DNA of 64,000 nt from Lichenostomus cassidix. Lineage: Eukaryota > Chordata > Aves > Passeriformes > Meliphagidae. This document shows, piece by piece, positions 24,701 to 34,848 of this stretch (the stretch's first letter is position 1; each line of letters begins with the position of its first letter). The notes under the pieces are model-generated. The model did no database searches. It worked only from the letters and a program-made list of their open reading frames with translations, and was not told the DNA's origin. The translations under genes were made by a program, and so were the position numbers. The stretch is taken from NCBI GenBank assembly GCA_008360975.2, contig CM039185.1:2108001-2172000 (forward strand), written 5' to 3'.

Positions 24701-26046
24701 TTCTGGAAACTCATGTCTGTTTTTTCTTTGGCTGGGAAAAGGCAGTTGTTGGCAGTGCCAGTGGAGAAGGCAGTGCTGCTGAGTGTGTGGTGATGCCAAA
24801 ATCTGCTCAGTGAGCAGAGGTTTAACATTCTCCAGATGGCTTCTGCAGCTCAGGAGGCTCCTGGGGGAGGCACAGCAGGGTCCCTTTCTTTCCAGGTGTA
24901 ATCACAGGTTGGTCTCTGCTCCTCCTGAGCAGGGCAGGTGTTGAACCCAAAGCTTGTTGTGTTTGGAGCATTCCTTTGCTTCCTCAGCTTTATTCCTTGG
25001 GAGTGAAAGGAAACTTGAAGCTCATCTCCTCAACAAATTCAAGCTCCCTCAGCCTCTCATTTCTGTAGCTCCAGAGTCCTAAAGGTATTAAAAAACTCCA
25101 TCCCAGTGGAGGGATGAGCAGCACAGGTGCCTGGGAGGGCTTTATCCCAGTCTCTGGATTGCAGCACTCACTGATGGGAAGCAGCTAGATCAGGACATGT
25201 GGAACTTGAATCTTTAAAAACCCTTTAAAATGCCCTCCAGTTGTTGGTTGGAGTATGAGAGCAAAGCTGCTTTACTGCACATAGGTCACAACTTGAAATA
25301 TATGCAGATTTTAATTCTATTAGTACAGCAAAGAATAATTTTTCTTAAGACACAAACCTTGTGATAATATTCCAGTAGGCTTTGCCAGGTAGGAAAGCTC
25401 TCATGACCAGATCATAATTAGATGAGATCCACAGAACTCATGGAGCACTTGCAGGACTTCTCTCCTTAAAAGGGTCACAATAACTTTGAAGTCTGGAGTT
25501 ATTTTAGCTGAATTTTCAATCTATACAACATGTACTTGCAACTCTGCAAAAACCTTCCTCCTTGATGAGTGACTGGGTTTTTTATAATTAACATCATGAA
25601 ATACTCAGGCAAGGTACCACCAGTCTGAGAACAGCAAATACAAAAATGTCATCTAGTCCTGTAAGGATACATTTTCATGGATCACTTGTTTTGTAGTCCA
25701 GCTGAAGAGTGCACCCCTTCTGAGAAGTTTATTATTTCATTTTCCTGTTTTTTCAACAGCCAATAAGTTACTAAGTGGGAAAAAAATGTTTTGTTGAATT
25801 GAATGATGTTGAAGTGTCACTGTGTCAACACCGCTTGGCTTTCCAGATCACCACCAAGAACTGGGAATAATGGTTTATGTGGGAAAAGGCTTTGAGGGTG
25901 GTGTTGTGATTGAAAGCTGATTAAAGCTTTTCCTTCATTTTCAGAAAATTGACGCCCAGGCCATTGAAGAATTCTATGGGTTAACATCAGACATTTCCAA
26001 AAACTCCGAATCTGGGTATATCCTCTTCTACCAGTCCAGGGACTGA
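663..26046 (+). CDS. USP12: USP12-type ubiquitin carboxyl-terminal hydrolase, complete, nine coding exons
   Basis: This is a USP-family cysteine protease that removes ubiquitin. The family member USP12 is activated by the WD-repeat partners WDR48 (UAF1) and WDR20 and acts on histones H2A/H2B and signalling proteins. Joined exons give 369 aa against 370 in human USP12, with every junction in frame and on GT-AG. The Cys box is FGNTCYC with catalytic Cys48; the His box is RGHY with His316; an acidic triplet (DDD 331-333) follows. Zinc-knuckle cysteines are seen at 185, 188, 232 and 235. The family start is kept, but exon 1 differs from recalled human USP12 at 7 of 16 residues. Several sites (ISRL, EKQNGKL, CLNCE, AVSSKDED, RMRVKK, KSHGFW) read like USP46 instead. 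The protein ends SRD as in USP12; USP46 ends SRE. It is a functional-looking gene, possibly a USP12 paralogue and not the standard orthologue. The gene spans about 25 kb, compact beside the human one. Confidence 0.93.
4144..4191. repeat. perfect 19-bp inverted repeat with 10-nt loop
   Basis: Left arm 4144-4162 and right arm 4173-4191 are exact reverse complements; the spacer 4163-4172 is GTTAAGCTCT. An RNA copy would form an uninterrupted 19-bp hairpin. I recognise no transposon end or known microRNA here. Confidence 0.9.
5045..5312 (+). mobile_element. CR1 LINE fragment, 3' end, sense orientation
   Basis: It follows the avian CR1 3' region: AAGGGGGAATGGTTTTAAAC, then a GGTGCCCAGAGAAGCTGTGG block, and the tail GGTCCCTTCCAACCCAAACC with ATTCCATGATTT. 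It is 5'-truncated, as is usual for CR1, with a small internal gap before 5120. Confidence 0.85.
9276..9430 (-). mobile_element. CR1 LINE fragment, antisense
   Basis: Reads as the complement of the CR1 3' end: AGAATCCCAGAAACATTTAGG, AAAACCTCCAAGATCATGAGG, TCCAACCTGACAATC, then a diverged AGTGCCACATCCAGTCTTTT block. Old and diverged. Confidence 0.8.
10494..10541. repeat. 16-bp tandem repeat, three copies
   Basis: Units start at 10494, 10510 and 10526 with the consensus ACTATGGACACTCACC. Copies differ at a few bases. Local duplication only; no function is evident. Confidence 0.9.
11190..11295 (-). mobile_element. CR1 LINE fragment, antisense
   Basis: Starts CACAGAATTCCAGACTGGTT, continues with AAAGCTCATCCCACTC and CCTTGAACACTTCCAGGGAT, and ends near CATCTACA. 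This is the usual antisense CR1 order. Confidence 0.8.
13472..13552 (+). CDS. USP12: USP12-type coding exon 2
   Basis: Residues 17-43, starting [10 protein letters not shown] and ending GLVN. Acceptor TTTGTAG and donor GTAAGT are both strong. Phase 0 at both ends. It identifies the family: [14 protein letters not shown] reads like USP12, whereas USP46 has PINEH here. Confidence 0.97.
13553..16264 (+). other. USP12: intron 2 of the USP12-type gene
   Basis: A 2.7 kb GT-AG intron. Apart from the tRNA-derived SINE near 15.8 kb it is unique AT-rich sequence. Open frames inside it (for example read-through of exon 2 to about 13795) have no family similarity. Confidence 0.85.
15757..15895 (+). mobile_element. 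tRNA-derived SINE with CR1-like tail (TguSINE1-type)
   Basis: The head keeps tRNA promoter boxes: an A-box-like TTGGCTCAGCTGGTCTGAG and a B-box-like GGTTGTGGGTTTGATCCCC, set in a tRNA-like frame that resembles tRNA-Ile. The second half is a CR1 3' tail: GGGGTTGGACTCAGTGATCC and GGTTCCTTCCAACTC. A tRNA head joined to a CR1 tail lets CR1 enzymes copy the element. I know this design from the zebra finch SINE family, so it points to a songbird. Confidence 0.8.
16265..16478 (+). CDS. USP12: USP12-type coding exon 3 with catalytic cysteine
   Basis: Residues 44-114 plus one base. It opens with the Cys box [16 protein letters not shown]; Cys48 is the nucleophile. It ends RLRKEN before donor GTAAAT. 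Acceptor is TGACCAG. Differences from recalled human USP12 include VQ for SQ after AYK, SDLFN for ADLFH, and ISRL for ITRL. Confidence 0.98.
17310..17536 (+). CDS. USP12: USP12-type coding exon 4
   Basis: Residues 115-190. It contains the [12 protein letters not shown] helix, the charged loop [12 protein letters not shown], an acidic insert (ESEEGD), then [19 protein letters not shown] with the first zinc pair, Cys185 and Cys188. The acidic loop is one residue shorter than in recalled human USP12 and is the least conserved internal part. Acceptor TTTCCAG, donor GTACGT, exit phase 0. Confidence 0.97.
18754..18830 (+). CDS. USP12: USP12-type coding exon 5
   Basis: Residues 191-215 plus two bases. 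It reads [20 protein letters not shown] and so on, nearly invariant in USP12/USP46. Acceptor is preceded by a T-rich tract; donor is GTAAAC. The final AG joins the first G of exon 6 to make Arg216. Confidence 0.97.
19650..19733 (+). CDS. USP12: USP12-type coding exon 6
   Basis: Residues 216-243 plus two bases. It carries [19 protein letters not shown] with the second zinc pair, Cys232 and Cys235. GFS and SEY are USP12 states, while the following EAQKR is the USP46 state. Acceptor TCCACAG, donor GTAAGG. Confidence 0.97.
20326..20523 (+). CDS. USP12: USP12-type coding exon 7
   Basis: Residues 244-309 plus two bases. It encodes the palm strands [16 protein letters not shown], then [20 protein letters not shown] and [16 protein letters not shown], which is USP12-like; USP46 has SSDAVNLD. 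Acceptor CTGCAG, donor GTACAC. This exon is far more GC-rich than its flanking introns. Confidence 0.97.
22395..22473 (+). CDS. USP12: USP12-type coding exon 8 with catalytic histidine
   Basis: Residues 310-336. It carries the His box [11 protein letters not shown] (His316), then [15 protein letters not shown] with the acidic triplet. Gly325 (SHGFW) is the USP46-type residue; recalled USP12 has Asp. Acceptor TCCTGCAG, donor GTGGGT, phase 0 exit. Confidence 0.97.
25945..26046 (+). CDS. USP12: USP12-type coding exon 9, C terminus and stop
   Basis: Residues 337-369, [20 protein letters not shown] and so on to FYQSRD, stop TGA at 26044-26046. Acceptor TTTTCAG. This segment shows essentially no change from the vertebrate family, which indicates purifying selection and an active gene. 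Confidence 0.97.
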   Translation, partial: KIDAQAIEEFYGLTSDISKNSESGYILFYQSRD

Positions 26047-28290
26047 GACAAGAGCCACAAAATGGACACAAGGAAAAAGGGATCAAGCTATGTCCGAGTG
26101 GGACATATTTGTGACAGCAGAAGCAGTTCCTCGTTGTTGCTGTAGGACCAGGACAGATCCAGGGGGGAGGAGAGAGGTCCCTCCCTGCCCTTTTTGGAGG
26201 ATTAGTGCTGAACTGCCGGAACAAGAAGAGCTTTCGTTCCAGTTTTCTTTCTGGGCTTTTTTTTACGTGCTATCTTCCAAAATCTGTGTTACCTCTACTT
26301 GAAACCTGGCTGCTTATTTGTTCATGAACTGAAGAAGAGATTTCAAAGTAGCATTGTAGGATTTTTACCATTGCAAGTTGGCCTGAGGCTATACCTTGGT
26401 TTCTGCCATCGTTTTTCTGTATTTTAGCAGAACGATTTCAATATTCAGTGTCAGCTGAAGGCATATTTTAGGATATGAGCAGCAGCTGGTTGCTGGATAT
26501 TTTTGGTGACTCAGACTTGAGAAGCAGTACAAAGCTAAGACATATTGGAAATGTCAAGTCTGTAATTTTTATAAAGAAAAAGCAGACGAACCCCTCTCTC
26601 AGCAGCATTGTAAACCTCCCCGTTCTGCATTCTCTTGGGTTTAGAGAACACTAACAGCGCTGCTTCTTTTTGTACTCTTATTTGTACTGTTCTGTTTCTT
26701 CTGCAGAAGGTAGAGAACTGTCTCCACATCCAGCCTCTCCTGCTGTGCATTTCCCTTTGGAAGCAGCAGTTTTGCCTCAAGGCCCCATTGCTGCAGGTTG
26801 CAGGGCAGCAGAGCAGCCCTTACCTGTCAAAGAGCATCTCTGCTGCAGAAAAGTTGGGAGTCCCAACCTTTCTTGGAGCTGTTGCATAAACCAAAAGTGC
26901 CCTCATTCTGAAGCAGGATCTGTTCCACATTTCACTCAATTCCAAGCAAACTGGTGCAAGTTTTGCATTTTGAATCTGTGCTAATCCACAGAAACAGCAC
27001 TAATTGGGAAGGGTTAACCAAGGGAAGGGGGATTTAGGGAACTAATCCAGGCCTGCTGAGTCTTCAAGGTAATGAGCAGGTGGAGAAGGAAAACCAACCA
27101 ACCAACCAAGCAGACATTACCTGGTCAGTGTTGCAGTTATCTGGTGGTGATGCTTATCTCCATCTGGGAATCAAAACACCCCTGAAATGCTTCTGATTGT
27201 TTTACCTCTCTAGGCCTTGCTTCCCAGGGGGAATTGTTGGTCTTTTGAAGACTGAAACGAAGCAATTCTCCGTTATGTGTGTATATGTCATAATCTCAAG
27301 GATAACTAGGAAGAAAAGACTTAAGGAAGGTGGTGAGATATCTCAGAAACCCTTGTGCAAGTTTCTTTTGGAGAAGTCCTGCTGCTGTGCCAAAGCTTGT
27401 CACAGCTGGCTCCAAACTCCCAGTGGGAATGAGTGTTTTGCTGTCCTCACCTGCTGGCTCCCTGAGCTGTGTGTCCTCAGTGTGGCTGTTCCCAGCACAG
27501 CCTTCATCTGTCCCCAGTGCTTGTTGTTCTTGAGGATCTTTAACTTATGCAATTCTGTGGCTTGTGCAGGATATTCAATACTTTACCAAAACACTGTCCT
27601 CAGGAAAGCAGCGTTTCACAGTTCCTTGTGCTGCCTGTGTCTGTTCCTTCCTCTCATGACCACAAACGTGATGTTTAGCAATTAACTCCTGCCTTCCAAA
27701 TGCAGATGAACCATTGCCATTGTATTCCAGCTGGGTGCAGCTTCCATTCTCCTGGCACATCTCTTCCAGAAGATAAAAATACGGACATTGGGTTTTTTAA
27801 TTATTTTTTATTATACAGAGTACTGTCATTTTAAGAGACACATTCGACAACAGCAAATGTTCTTGTCATCTTGTTCCTGTTGTGTGACAATTGTTCCTGG
27901 CTAAGAGTCTTCTCCCCTTCTCCACACACAAGCTGTGAGTCCTCTCCTGGTGATGCCACCAGAAGATTGTCATCACTAAGTCTTGCAAAAAAATGAAAAA
28001 AGAAAGAGAGCACTGAGTTAAAAATAATCTAAACAGTAAATACAAAAAGTAATGTAGTACACTAGACATGTATTTTGTATATCTGGTGATACCTTTTTAC
28101 AAATGAAATACCTGACTGAGAGATAATATTGAAAGATATATACTATAGATTAAAAACTGTTAAAAGTGCACTTTTGCTACAGATTTATTAGGAGACTAAA
28201 AGGAATTAAATGGGAAGAGAATGGTGTGATGTTACTTCTGTATAATAAATGACCCCACCTGTCTCCAATAAAGGTCATTATGATCAAACC
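26047..28290 (+). other. USP12: probable 3' UTR of the USP12-type gene
   Basis: After the stop the sequence is non-repetitive, with no splice-bounded frame, up to two AATAAA hexamers at 28244 and 28267. A 3' UTR of about 2.2 kb is the simplest reading. Long T-rich stretches near 27790-27830 and AT-rich DNA at 28010-28200 lie inside it. The extent is inferred. Confidence 0.55.
28244..28272 (+). terminator. USP12: tandem polyadenylation signals AATAAA
   Basis: Canonical AATAAA at 28244-28249 and again at 28267-28272. Cleavage would follow 10-30 bases later, near 28290. Confidence 0.55.
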
Positions 28291-29706
28291 CACAGGGCCC
28301 AAAGGCTTTTCCTTGAATTTCACTCCTCAGCCTCCCCCACCCTGCTGGCTGTGTCTGCATCCCTGTAACCTGTGCAGAAGTGGGTTAGAGCAAGAGAATT
28401 GAATAATTCAGTGTCAGAGATGATAACTGCAGTGCTGGTGAAGCAAGGAGAGCTCACCCTTTCCCTGCCACCCATGCACTGCTCTGTTCTTCCATCAGCC
28501 CCTGCAGCTCTGCTGCTGCCTTTCCCTGGGATTTCTTCTCCCTCTTTCCCCCCCAGAGTTGGACTCCCTGAGACTTCCTTGCAAATATCATCTGACTGAT
28601 CTGGAACAGAGACATTTAAAAGCAAAAATAGGAGTCACTGCTTGGAGCTGTTGAGGTTCATTGCAGGACAGGTCTTCATTTCTGTGTGGTTCACTGCAGC
28701 TCACCTTTATCCAGGGGAAATGGGATCAGTGGCTGCTCCCGGGAGTAGGAATTGATGGGAATAGAATGCAGTGGGAGCAAGGGAGGTTTGAAGTTGGCAG
28801 CTGCTCTGTAAAAACCAGGTTTTAAATCCCAAATGCTGCCTGGTCCTTGTCCTGCTGGGTCCCACCTTAGCAATAATAAATGGAGCTAATTTGAACTCCA
28901 GGGAATGTGAGTTGGACTTGTAGGAAGAGCATTCCCTGGAAATAACTTCATTGAGGGCAAACAACCAAAGTCAGAGGGGCTGAAAGCAGAGTGGTTTGGG
29001 CTTTGGGTGCCACTAGGGCAGGACTGATGCTGGGATTTGGCAGCTGGGATTGTCACTGCAGCTCTTCTCCAGAACCTGCACTGGAGCGAGGGTGGAGACC
29101 ATCCCGTGGTTATTATTTCATTAAGAAATAATATTTTACTTCGAATTCCAGGCATCCTGCAGCGTTTGTGGAGAGGCTCTGCCCTCAGCTCTGCAGCACA
29201 GAGGTGGTTCCTGAGCTGCTGCTGGTGCTCAGCATGCTCTGAGTCCCAGCAGGAGCTGTTAAAGTCCCCCTGCCAGCTTGGTTAAGGAGATATTTAAAAC
29301 AAATCCCATTTGATTGATGCAAGAAAGAAAATAGACTGACAAAGACCCCTGAGACAAGTCAGACCTTCCCATTGAGGGCTCAGCACTTAGCAAAAGGAAA
29401 CAATCCCTGAAACGTAATTAATTCCCTACATGGAAAGTCCTGCTGGCGTTTGCTCTCGTTGCACTAATTAACCTCAGGGCTGCTTCTGCTCTGCTTCCCT
29501 CCTGCTCCTGCAAAGCCAGACCTGGCTGTGGAGTTTCTGTGGTCCCCAGAGCAGAGCTGGGCTGGGGTGAGGTGTCTGGGAGTGAGAGATCAGGGTAGGG
29601 AAGGTTGGACACGGAGCAGTGGCAGTGGGGTGGTGCCAGGGTCATCCTGGCCCTTTGTTGTGCAGCCAAAGCTGCAAAGGGAAATGCTTTGATCTTTACA
29701 CATCAT

Positions 29707-29745
29707 TTGGACCAGAATTGGGATGATCTTTATGGTCCTTTCCAA
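29707..29745 (+). mobile_element. short CR1 3'-tail remnant
   Basis: TTTGGACCAGAATTGGGATG followed by ATCTTTATGGTCCTTTCCAA resembles the last 40 bases of CR1. Too short to classify further. Confidence 0.45.
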
Positions 29746-30493
29746 TCCCTTCCCTCCCTGATGGTGCTTGTTTGGATCTGCTGGAGTGTGGGGGATGTTT
29801 GTGCACCCGGCAGGAGAGAGAAAGCTGGGAAGGGAAGGATGAATTAATCACACAGCAGCAGCAGCAGCCTGTTAAATATTTGAGTTGCTAATAATGAGCA
29901 CGTTTAGTGGCTGTCAGTTGTTTTGAAAGCTCCTAAATACAAATAACAAACACAAATGCAAAGCACTGCGGTGGTTTCAGCACTTCAGCTTGTGTAAAAT
30001 CAATTAAAAATTTCAAATAGTCCCGGCTGGGTCTTCCCTGGTGATTTCCAAGTCCCAGGCAGTGTGAAGGAAGGGCAGAAGGGCAAGGATGGGGGTTGAG
30101 AGCTGAATTTGGGGTTGGGAACATCCCAAATCTACCAGAGTTCATTTCATTTCCGAGGTGGTTTTTATCTGGAGCGAGCTGCTTGAGCAGAATGTGTTCT
30201 GTGAGGAGTTTTGAGGTGGAAAAGAGACATTTCCTTGGTTCTGAGGCCTGGAGTTGGACTGAAGCTGGGGCTGCTGCTGCCCCCAGCCCATGGGGAGGCT
30301 GAGCAGGAGGCAAATGCAGCTGAACTTTGTGTCCATGAAATAGCAGGTGGAGTTCAGCAGGAGCCAAATAACTTCGGTAGTGATTAATTACCCTAATTAG
30401 CGCTCTGGGAAGTGCATTTGTTTCCTTCTCTGAGAAGCAGCCACAGCTATTCCAACAAATTATTGCCAGGCAGAAAGTGGGGAAGTGCTGTGG

Positions 30494-30773
30494 AGGATGG
30501 GATGGGATGGGATAAAGGGATGGGATGGGATGGGATGGGATGGGATGGGATGGGATGGGATGGGATGGGATGGGATGGGATGGGATGGGATGGGATAAAG
30601 GGATGGGATGGGATGGGATGGGATGGGATGGGATGGGATGGGATGGGATGGGATGGGATGGGATGGGATAAAGGGATGGGATGGGATGGGATGGGATGGG
30701 ATGGGATGGGATGGGATGGGATGGGATGATAGGATGGGATGATAGGATGGGATGATAGGATGGGATGGGATGG
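30494..30773. repeat. (TGGGA)n array with higher-order structure
   Basis: About 280 bp of the pentamer TGGGA on the + strand. It is broken by three copies of the interruption GGATAAAGGGA (GATAAA at 30511, 30594 and 30667), so the array is built of longer blocks of about 83 and 73 bp that differ by two pentamers. The 3' end changes to a 15-bp unit containing GATGATAGGA. The G-triplets every five bases favour G-quadruplexes on this strand. Confidence 0.95.
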
Positions 30774-31859
30774 CCCAAAGGGAATTCCAGCTGTCAGTGC
30801 AGGACCAGCTGTGTCCAGAGGCAGTTGGGATCCTGGAGATCTCTGTGAACTAGACCCCAGTCACAGCCAGCAGGAAAAGTGTGTTTGGCCAGGAATGTCA
30901 CATGGATGACACCATGGATTTCAGACTCCTTGTCTGGAGTCATTTGCTTCCCAGACCCCACAGTTTGGGTCTGTTGCTCCTGTCAGTGATGGTGATTTGG
31001 AATGCCCTGCCCAGCTCCACAGCAGGGTGCTTGCAGGTTGTGGGAACTCCACGGGAGCTGTGGGAGGTGGGAAGTTCCATCTCTGCATCCCAGAGAGTCC
31101 CTGGATGATGGAACCCTGTGGGTCCAACCCACACCTGTAAAGGTCCCCCTTCCCCACCACCTGGACAAAGCAAGGTAAAGCAGCTCAGTGCCAAAAAGTT
31201 GCTCCATCAGGAAACTTCTCCAGGTCCCTTTACTCCCACCCTCACCCTGACCTCCTCCTCAGCAAATCCACAGGGAATTGCACGAGACAGCACGTGGGGG
31301 TGATGAGGAAAAAAGGTTATTCGTGGCCATCCTTCCCGAGTCCTTTGCATTTTTCTTTTCTTTTAAACGTTAAACTGTTCATTTTCAGGTTTTGAGTCAC
31401 AATATTTCTCCAAGCGAAAGGCCGCCAGTCTGGAGAAAATCCAGTTTATTCCTTCAGAATTCTCTGCCATCATTTCAGCACAGAAGAGCCAAACCAGAGC
31501 TGGGATCTGCTGCTGATGGGGATGGAGGGATCATCCCAACACATCCAGGGTGCTGAGGGTGCTCATCTCCTGCCAGAGCCTCCTGCCAGGTGTCCCTGGA
31601 ATGTGGGGACAAATATGGGTATTTTAGGACCAGGAAGGGGCATTAAGGGATGTCTGAAGCCACCAGACAGAGCAAGATGGAATTATTTTCATTAACTCAC
31701 ACTAAGGAGTAGTAAAGTGAAAAGTTGAATGGAGATTTTCCCCTTTTTTCCCCCCTGATTTCTCATGGGTGGTATAAAACTGAACCTAAACCCAGGTTTA
31801 AATTGCTGGGGCCTCAGTTTCTTGAACCTCAGACCCAACAGAAAAGCCAAGCTTCGGTT

Positions 31860-32110
31860 TTAATAAAATTTCCCATTCCTCCCCCGCCGGAGGAGGTCGC
31901 TGGATTTGGGAAAATCCAATTTCTCCGCGCTGTTTCCGCACAGTTTGAGCCAAGTGCTCCGAGAGCAACGACTCGGGGACAGAAGGATTCCCGGGAGAGC
32001 TGGCAACCGCATTATCTGCTAAAAATATCTCCGCCAAAAGATCAAACCTCTCCGAAATAACCCGCGAAGGAGCGCGGGAGAGCTGCGGGGCAGAGCGGCA
32101 GGGCAGCAAT
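31860..32110. promoter_or_regulatory. CpG-rich unique block, possible regulatory element
   Basis: A CpG-dense, non-repetitive stretch beginning near CCCCCGCCGGAGGAGGTCGC and running through ATTATCTGCTAAAAATATCT to GCGGGAGAGCTGCGG. It lies between repeat-rich stretches and is not part of any gene I can find. It could be a CpG-island enhancer or an unannotated promoter. Weak support. Confidence 0.3.
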
Positions 32111-32744
32111 TGGGGCGATGCTGCTCTGTCTGTCCTCGGAGCACAGAGGTGACAAAGCCAGGGTGACAAACGGGAGGCAAAGGTGATAAAAAGGCAAGAG
32201 CATCCTCTGTGGGGGTGGGGAAACGGGAAGGGAGGAACAAGGATGAGGTGAGTTTTTGTAGGGTCGCACGGCAGCCGCGGCTCCGGGATCCTGCTGATCC
32301 CAACTCCTGCCGTGGCTCCCAGTATCCGGTACTGGGAGGAGCCCTGGCTGACTGGGAGGTGACTCCTCATCCCTCCTCGAGCGCTGCCCAAGTGTGTTCT
32401 TCTCCCCGAGGCTGCAAAGTGGCTCCTCGAGTTGGTTTTTTTTTCCTTCCCAGGGAGGAAAGCAAATATTCGCTCTGCCCTGCACCTTCCCCGAGCGTGT
32501 TTGATCGCTTGCCTGTTAGTCATATCGCCAAGAAAAGCAAGCGCTGCGGGATGCTGAGTGACAGCTTCTGGAGAAGAGGCGCTAATTTTATCTCGGCTGA
32601 AAAAGAGAACAGGGCTGGTGAATGTGCAGGGAGGGAGGCGGCTTTGCTCCGAGTGTTCCTGGGAGAGGCTGGGCTGCCCCAAAACTGCGGAGCAGCCACT
32701 CTGTGAACCCATAGATCCCTCCTGCATCTCTCCGTTATCATCAG

Positions 32745-32885
32745 GGAATCGTCACAGGGTGGTTTGGATCGGGAGGGACCTTAAAGGTCGTCTTGTCCCA
32801 CCTGTCCCTAGACCTGGTTGCTCCAAGCTCCATCCAACCACTTCCATGGACGTGGAGTCATCTTGCTTTGGGTTTCACCCCATCC
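32745..32885 (-). mobile_element. CR1 LINE fragment, antisense
   Basis: GGAATCGTCACAGGGTGGTT, GGGAGGGACCTTAAAGGTCG, CTAGACCTGGTTGCTCCAAG and CTCCATCCAACCACTTCCAT follow antisense CR1 order. Confidence 0.85.
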
Positions 32886-34732
32886 ATTTCCACCCTGATT
32901 TTCCTCCAAGCCTGCTGGGAGGTGTTTAGGGAGATCTCCCTTCCCTTTGTGCATTTTGGATGGATTTGAACTGAGCTTTGCCCCTTGGCAGCCAAAGCTC
33001 CCTGAGCTGGCACTGTCAGCTCTGCTGTCCCCACCTCTGCTCCAGGGGCATCACCTCTCCCTCGGATGCTGGGAAAAGCTGGGATTTTTCTTTTTGCACT
33101 GTTTCCATCACTTCAGCAACTCAGGGCTCTCAAACAACTCTCTCAAAAGCCATGCAGAGATGGAGGGATGGGCTGGCTGAGGAGTTTTCCAGCTACTCTT
33201 GTTGTGTATTAACTCTCTGTTAATTGTTCAGACCCAGGCCTGCTCCCCAGCAGGGTTTTGTCCCTTGCCAGGGTACCTGAGGTAGCCAAAACACCGAGTT
33301 TTGGGGTCATTTCTCCTGGCTGGGCCAGGGAGCAGCGCCCATGCCAGTGCAGGACACAGGGAAGGGGAGGCCTTGGCTCTGGGCTGTGCCACATTCCAGG
33401 TGCTGCTGTGGGTGCCACGGTTGTGACACCTTGAAAGGATGAAAATATTGTCATTAGGGGGCACAACCACCTCCCTGGATTGGCCTAGTCCAAGTGCAGT
33501 GACGGGGGGAGGAAAGGTGGTCACAGGGACACCTCGGGGTGCCCTGCTGGGGCTGCCGGATGGGCACAGGGACGAGTCCAGCCCATGGGGGATGCTGCGA
33601 ACCCCAAACTGCCCCAGAGGGCTGAGCCAGGCTGCTGGGAGGGCTCTGGCTGTGCCCTGGGCTCGGGGCAGCCACAGCCCCACCTGCCCTGGGTGCTCTG
33701 CGAACCAACCCGCTGCCTCCCCTTCCCTGCCCTTCCCCACCCGCTAATTGAGCTGAGGCACTAATTAACGCCAGTGTGCTGGGAGGATGCTCTGATCTCC
33801 CTAATTCCGGTTTGGCAGAGCCAGGAAATGCCAACACTCTATGCCTCGGCGTGAAATCCCCCATATTTCCCTAGGGCTGGGGGTTGAGTCCCCAACACCC
33901 GCGAGTGCCAGAGGATGCAGGGATGCTCCACAGCGAGCACAGCGGCACTGCCAAGGACCCCGATTTGGGGTTTATTATTCCCAATATCCCAGCGCTGTTT
34001 TTCCTGGATGGGGTTTTGTTTTCTTCAAAAGCCAAGCAGCTAAAAATAGCGATGTGCTCGCTCGCCCGCGGTGTCCCGGCGTGAATCCGAGTGCCGAGCC
34101 GACCTTCAGCAGCTTCACCCCGGGAGCTTCTCTGGGCTGTTTGCAGAGCCTCTTCTGCCTCTTGTGTGCCTCGAGAAACACCTGACGGGGGAAAAACGGG
34201 ATTTTTGCCTTGCTGAAAGAGCCACAGATCATCGTAGAGTGGATGATTTGGGGCTGGATTGAATGAAGCTGTAATAATTTAGTTGGATGGCCGTGGAGCA
34301 TCTTCCCCCTTCCTGCTGGGGTTGTGCTCCTTGGGCTGCAGGGAGCCAGTGAGACAGGATTTGAGGGTCAGGGACTGGCTGAGGCAGGATCTGGGGGAGA
34401 TGGAACCCAACAAGGTGGGATTTGGGATGCAGAGACCCAACAGTTCAGGATTTGGGGGACTCAGGCGCCCCAGTGGGACAGATTTAGGTACAGACACCCC
34501 ATGAAGCAGATGAGGAGCTGCCAAACCCTTCCCGAAGGACAGAGCTTTGTGCTTTCCGGGCAATTTCAGTCCTGCCAGGCCTCCCGGCCCTGGGGACAGC
34601 GGCGGCTGCGCAGAGGGAGCACAGAAGGGCACAGGGGTGGCACCACACCGGCCTCAGATATGGGGTGTCACCATCGTCCCCTCCCCGAGCCATCGGCAAA
34701 CGCTGCGGGGGCTGTGTGCACAGATTCCGTGT

Positions 34733-34848
34733 CCCGAGCAGAGGGGATGTCCCGGGTTTTTCCCGAGCAGAGGGAATGTCCCGGCTTTGTCCCGAGCAGA
34801 GGGACTGTCCCGGGTTTGTCCCGAGCGAAGGGACTGTCCCAGGTGTGC
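34733..34848. repeat. 29-bp minisatellite, four copies
   Basis: Units start at 34733, 34762, 34791 and 34820 and share CCCGAGCAGAGGGACTGTCC followed by CGGGTTTGT. It lies in a very GC-rich block and produces repeated peptides in open frames on both strands. Confidence 0.92.

Larger units (their letters stand above)
16479..25944 (+). other. USP12: introns 3-8 of the USP12-type gene
   Basis: Six GT-AG introns: 16479-17309, 17537-18753, 18831-19649, 19734-20325, 20524-22394 and 22474-25944. They are AT-rich unique DNA with short local duplications: an ATCTTTACATCTTA pair near 20770-20800 and an AATATTTTTTATCC pair near 22320-22380. No CR1 and no extra exon was recognised. Confidence 0.8.

Noticed and set aside
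29933..30778. 281-codon - strand frame rich in Ser-His-Pro-Ile
   Set aside because: Produced by the pentamer array, which cannot make stops in that frame.
31798..32727. 309-codon - strand frame
   Set aside because: Crosses a CR1 remnant and a CpG-rich block, has no recognisable domain and no supporting splice or promoter signals.
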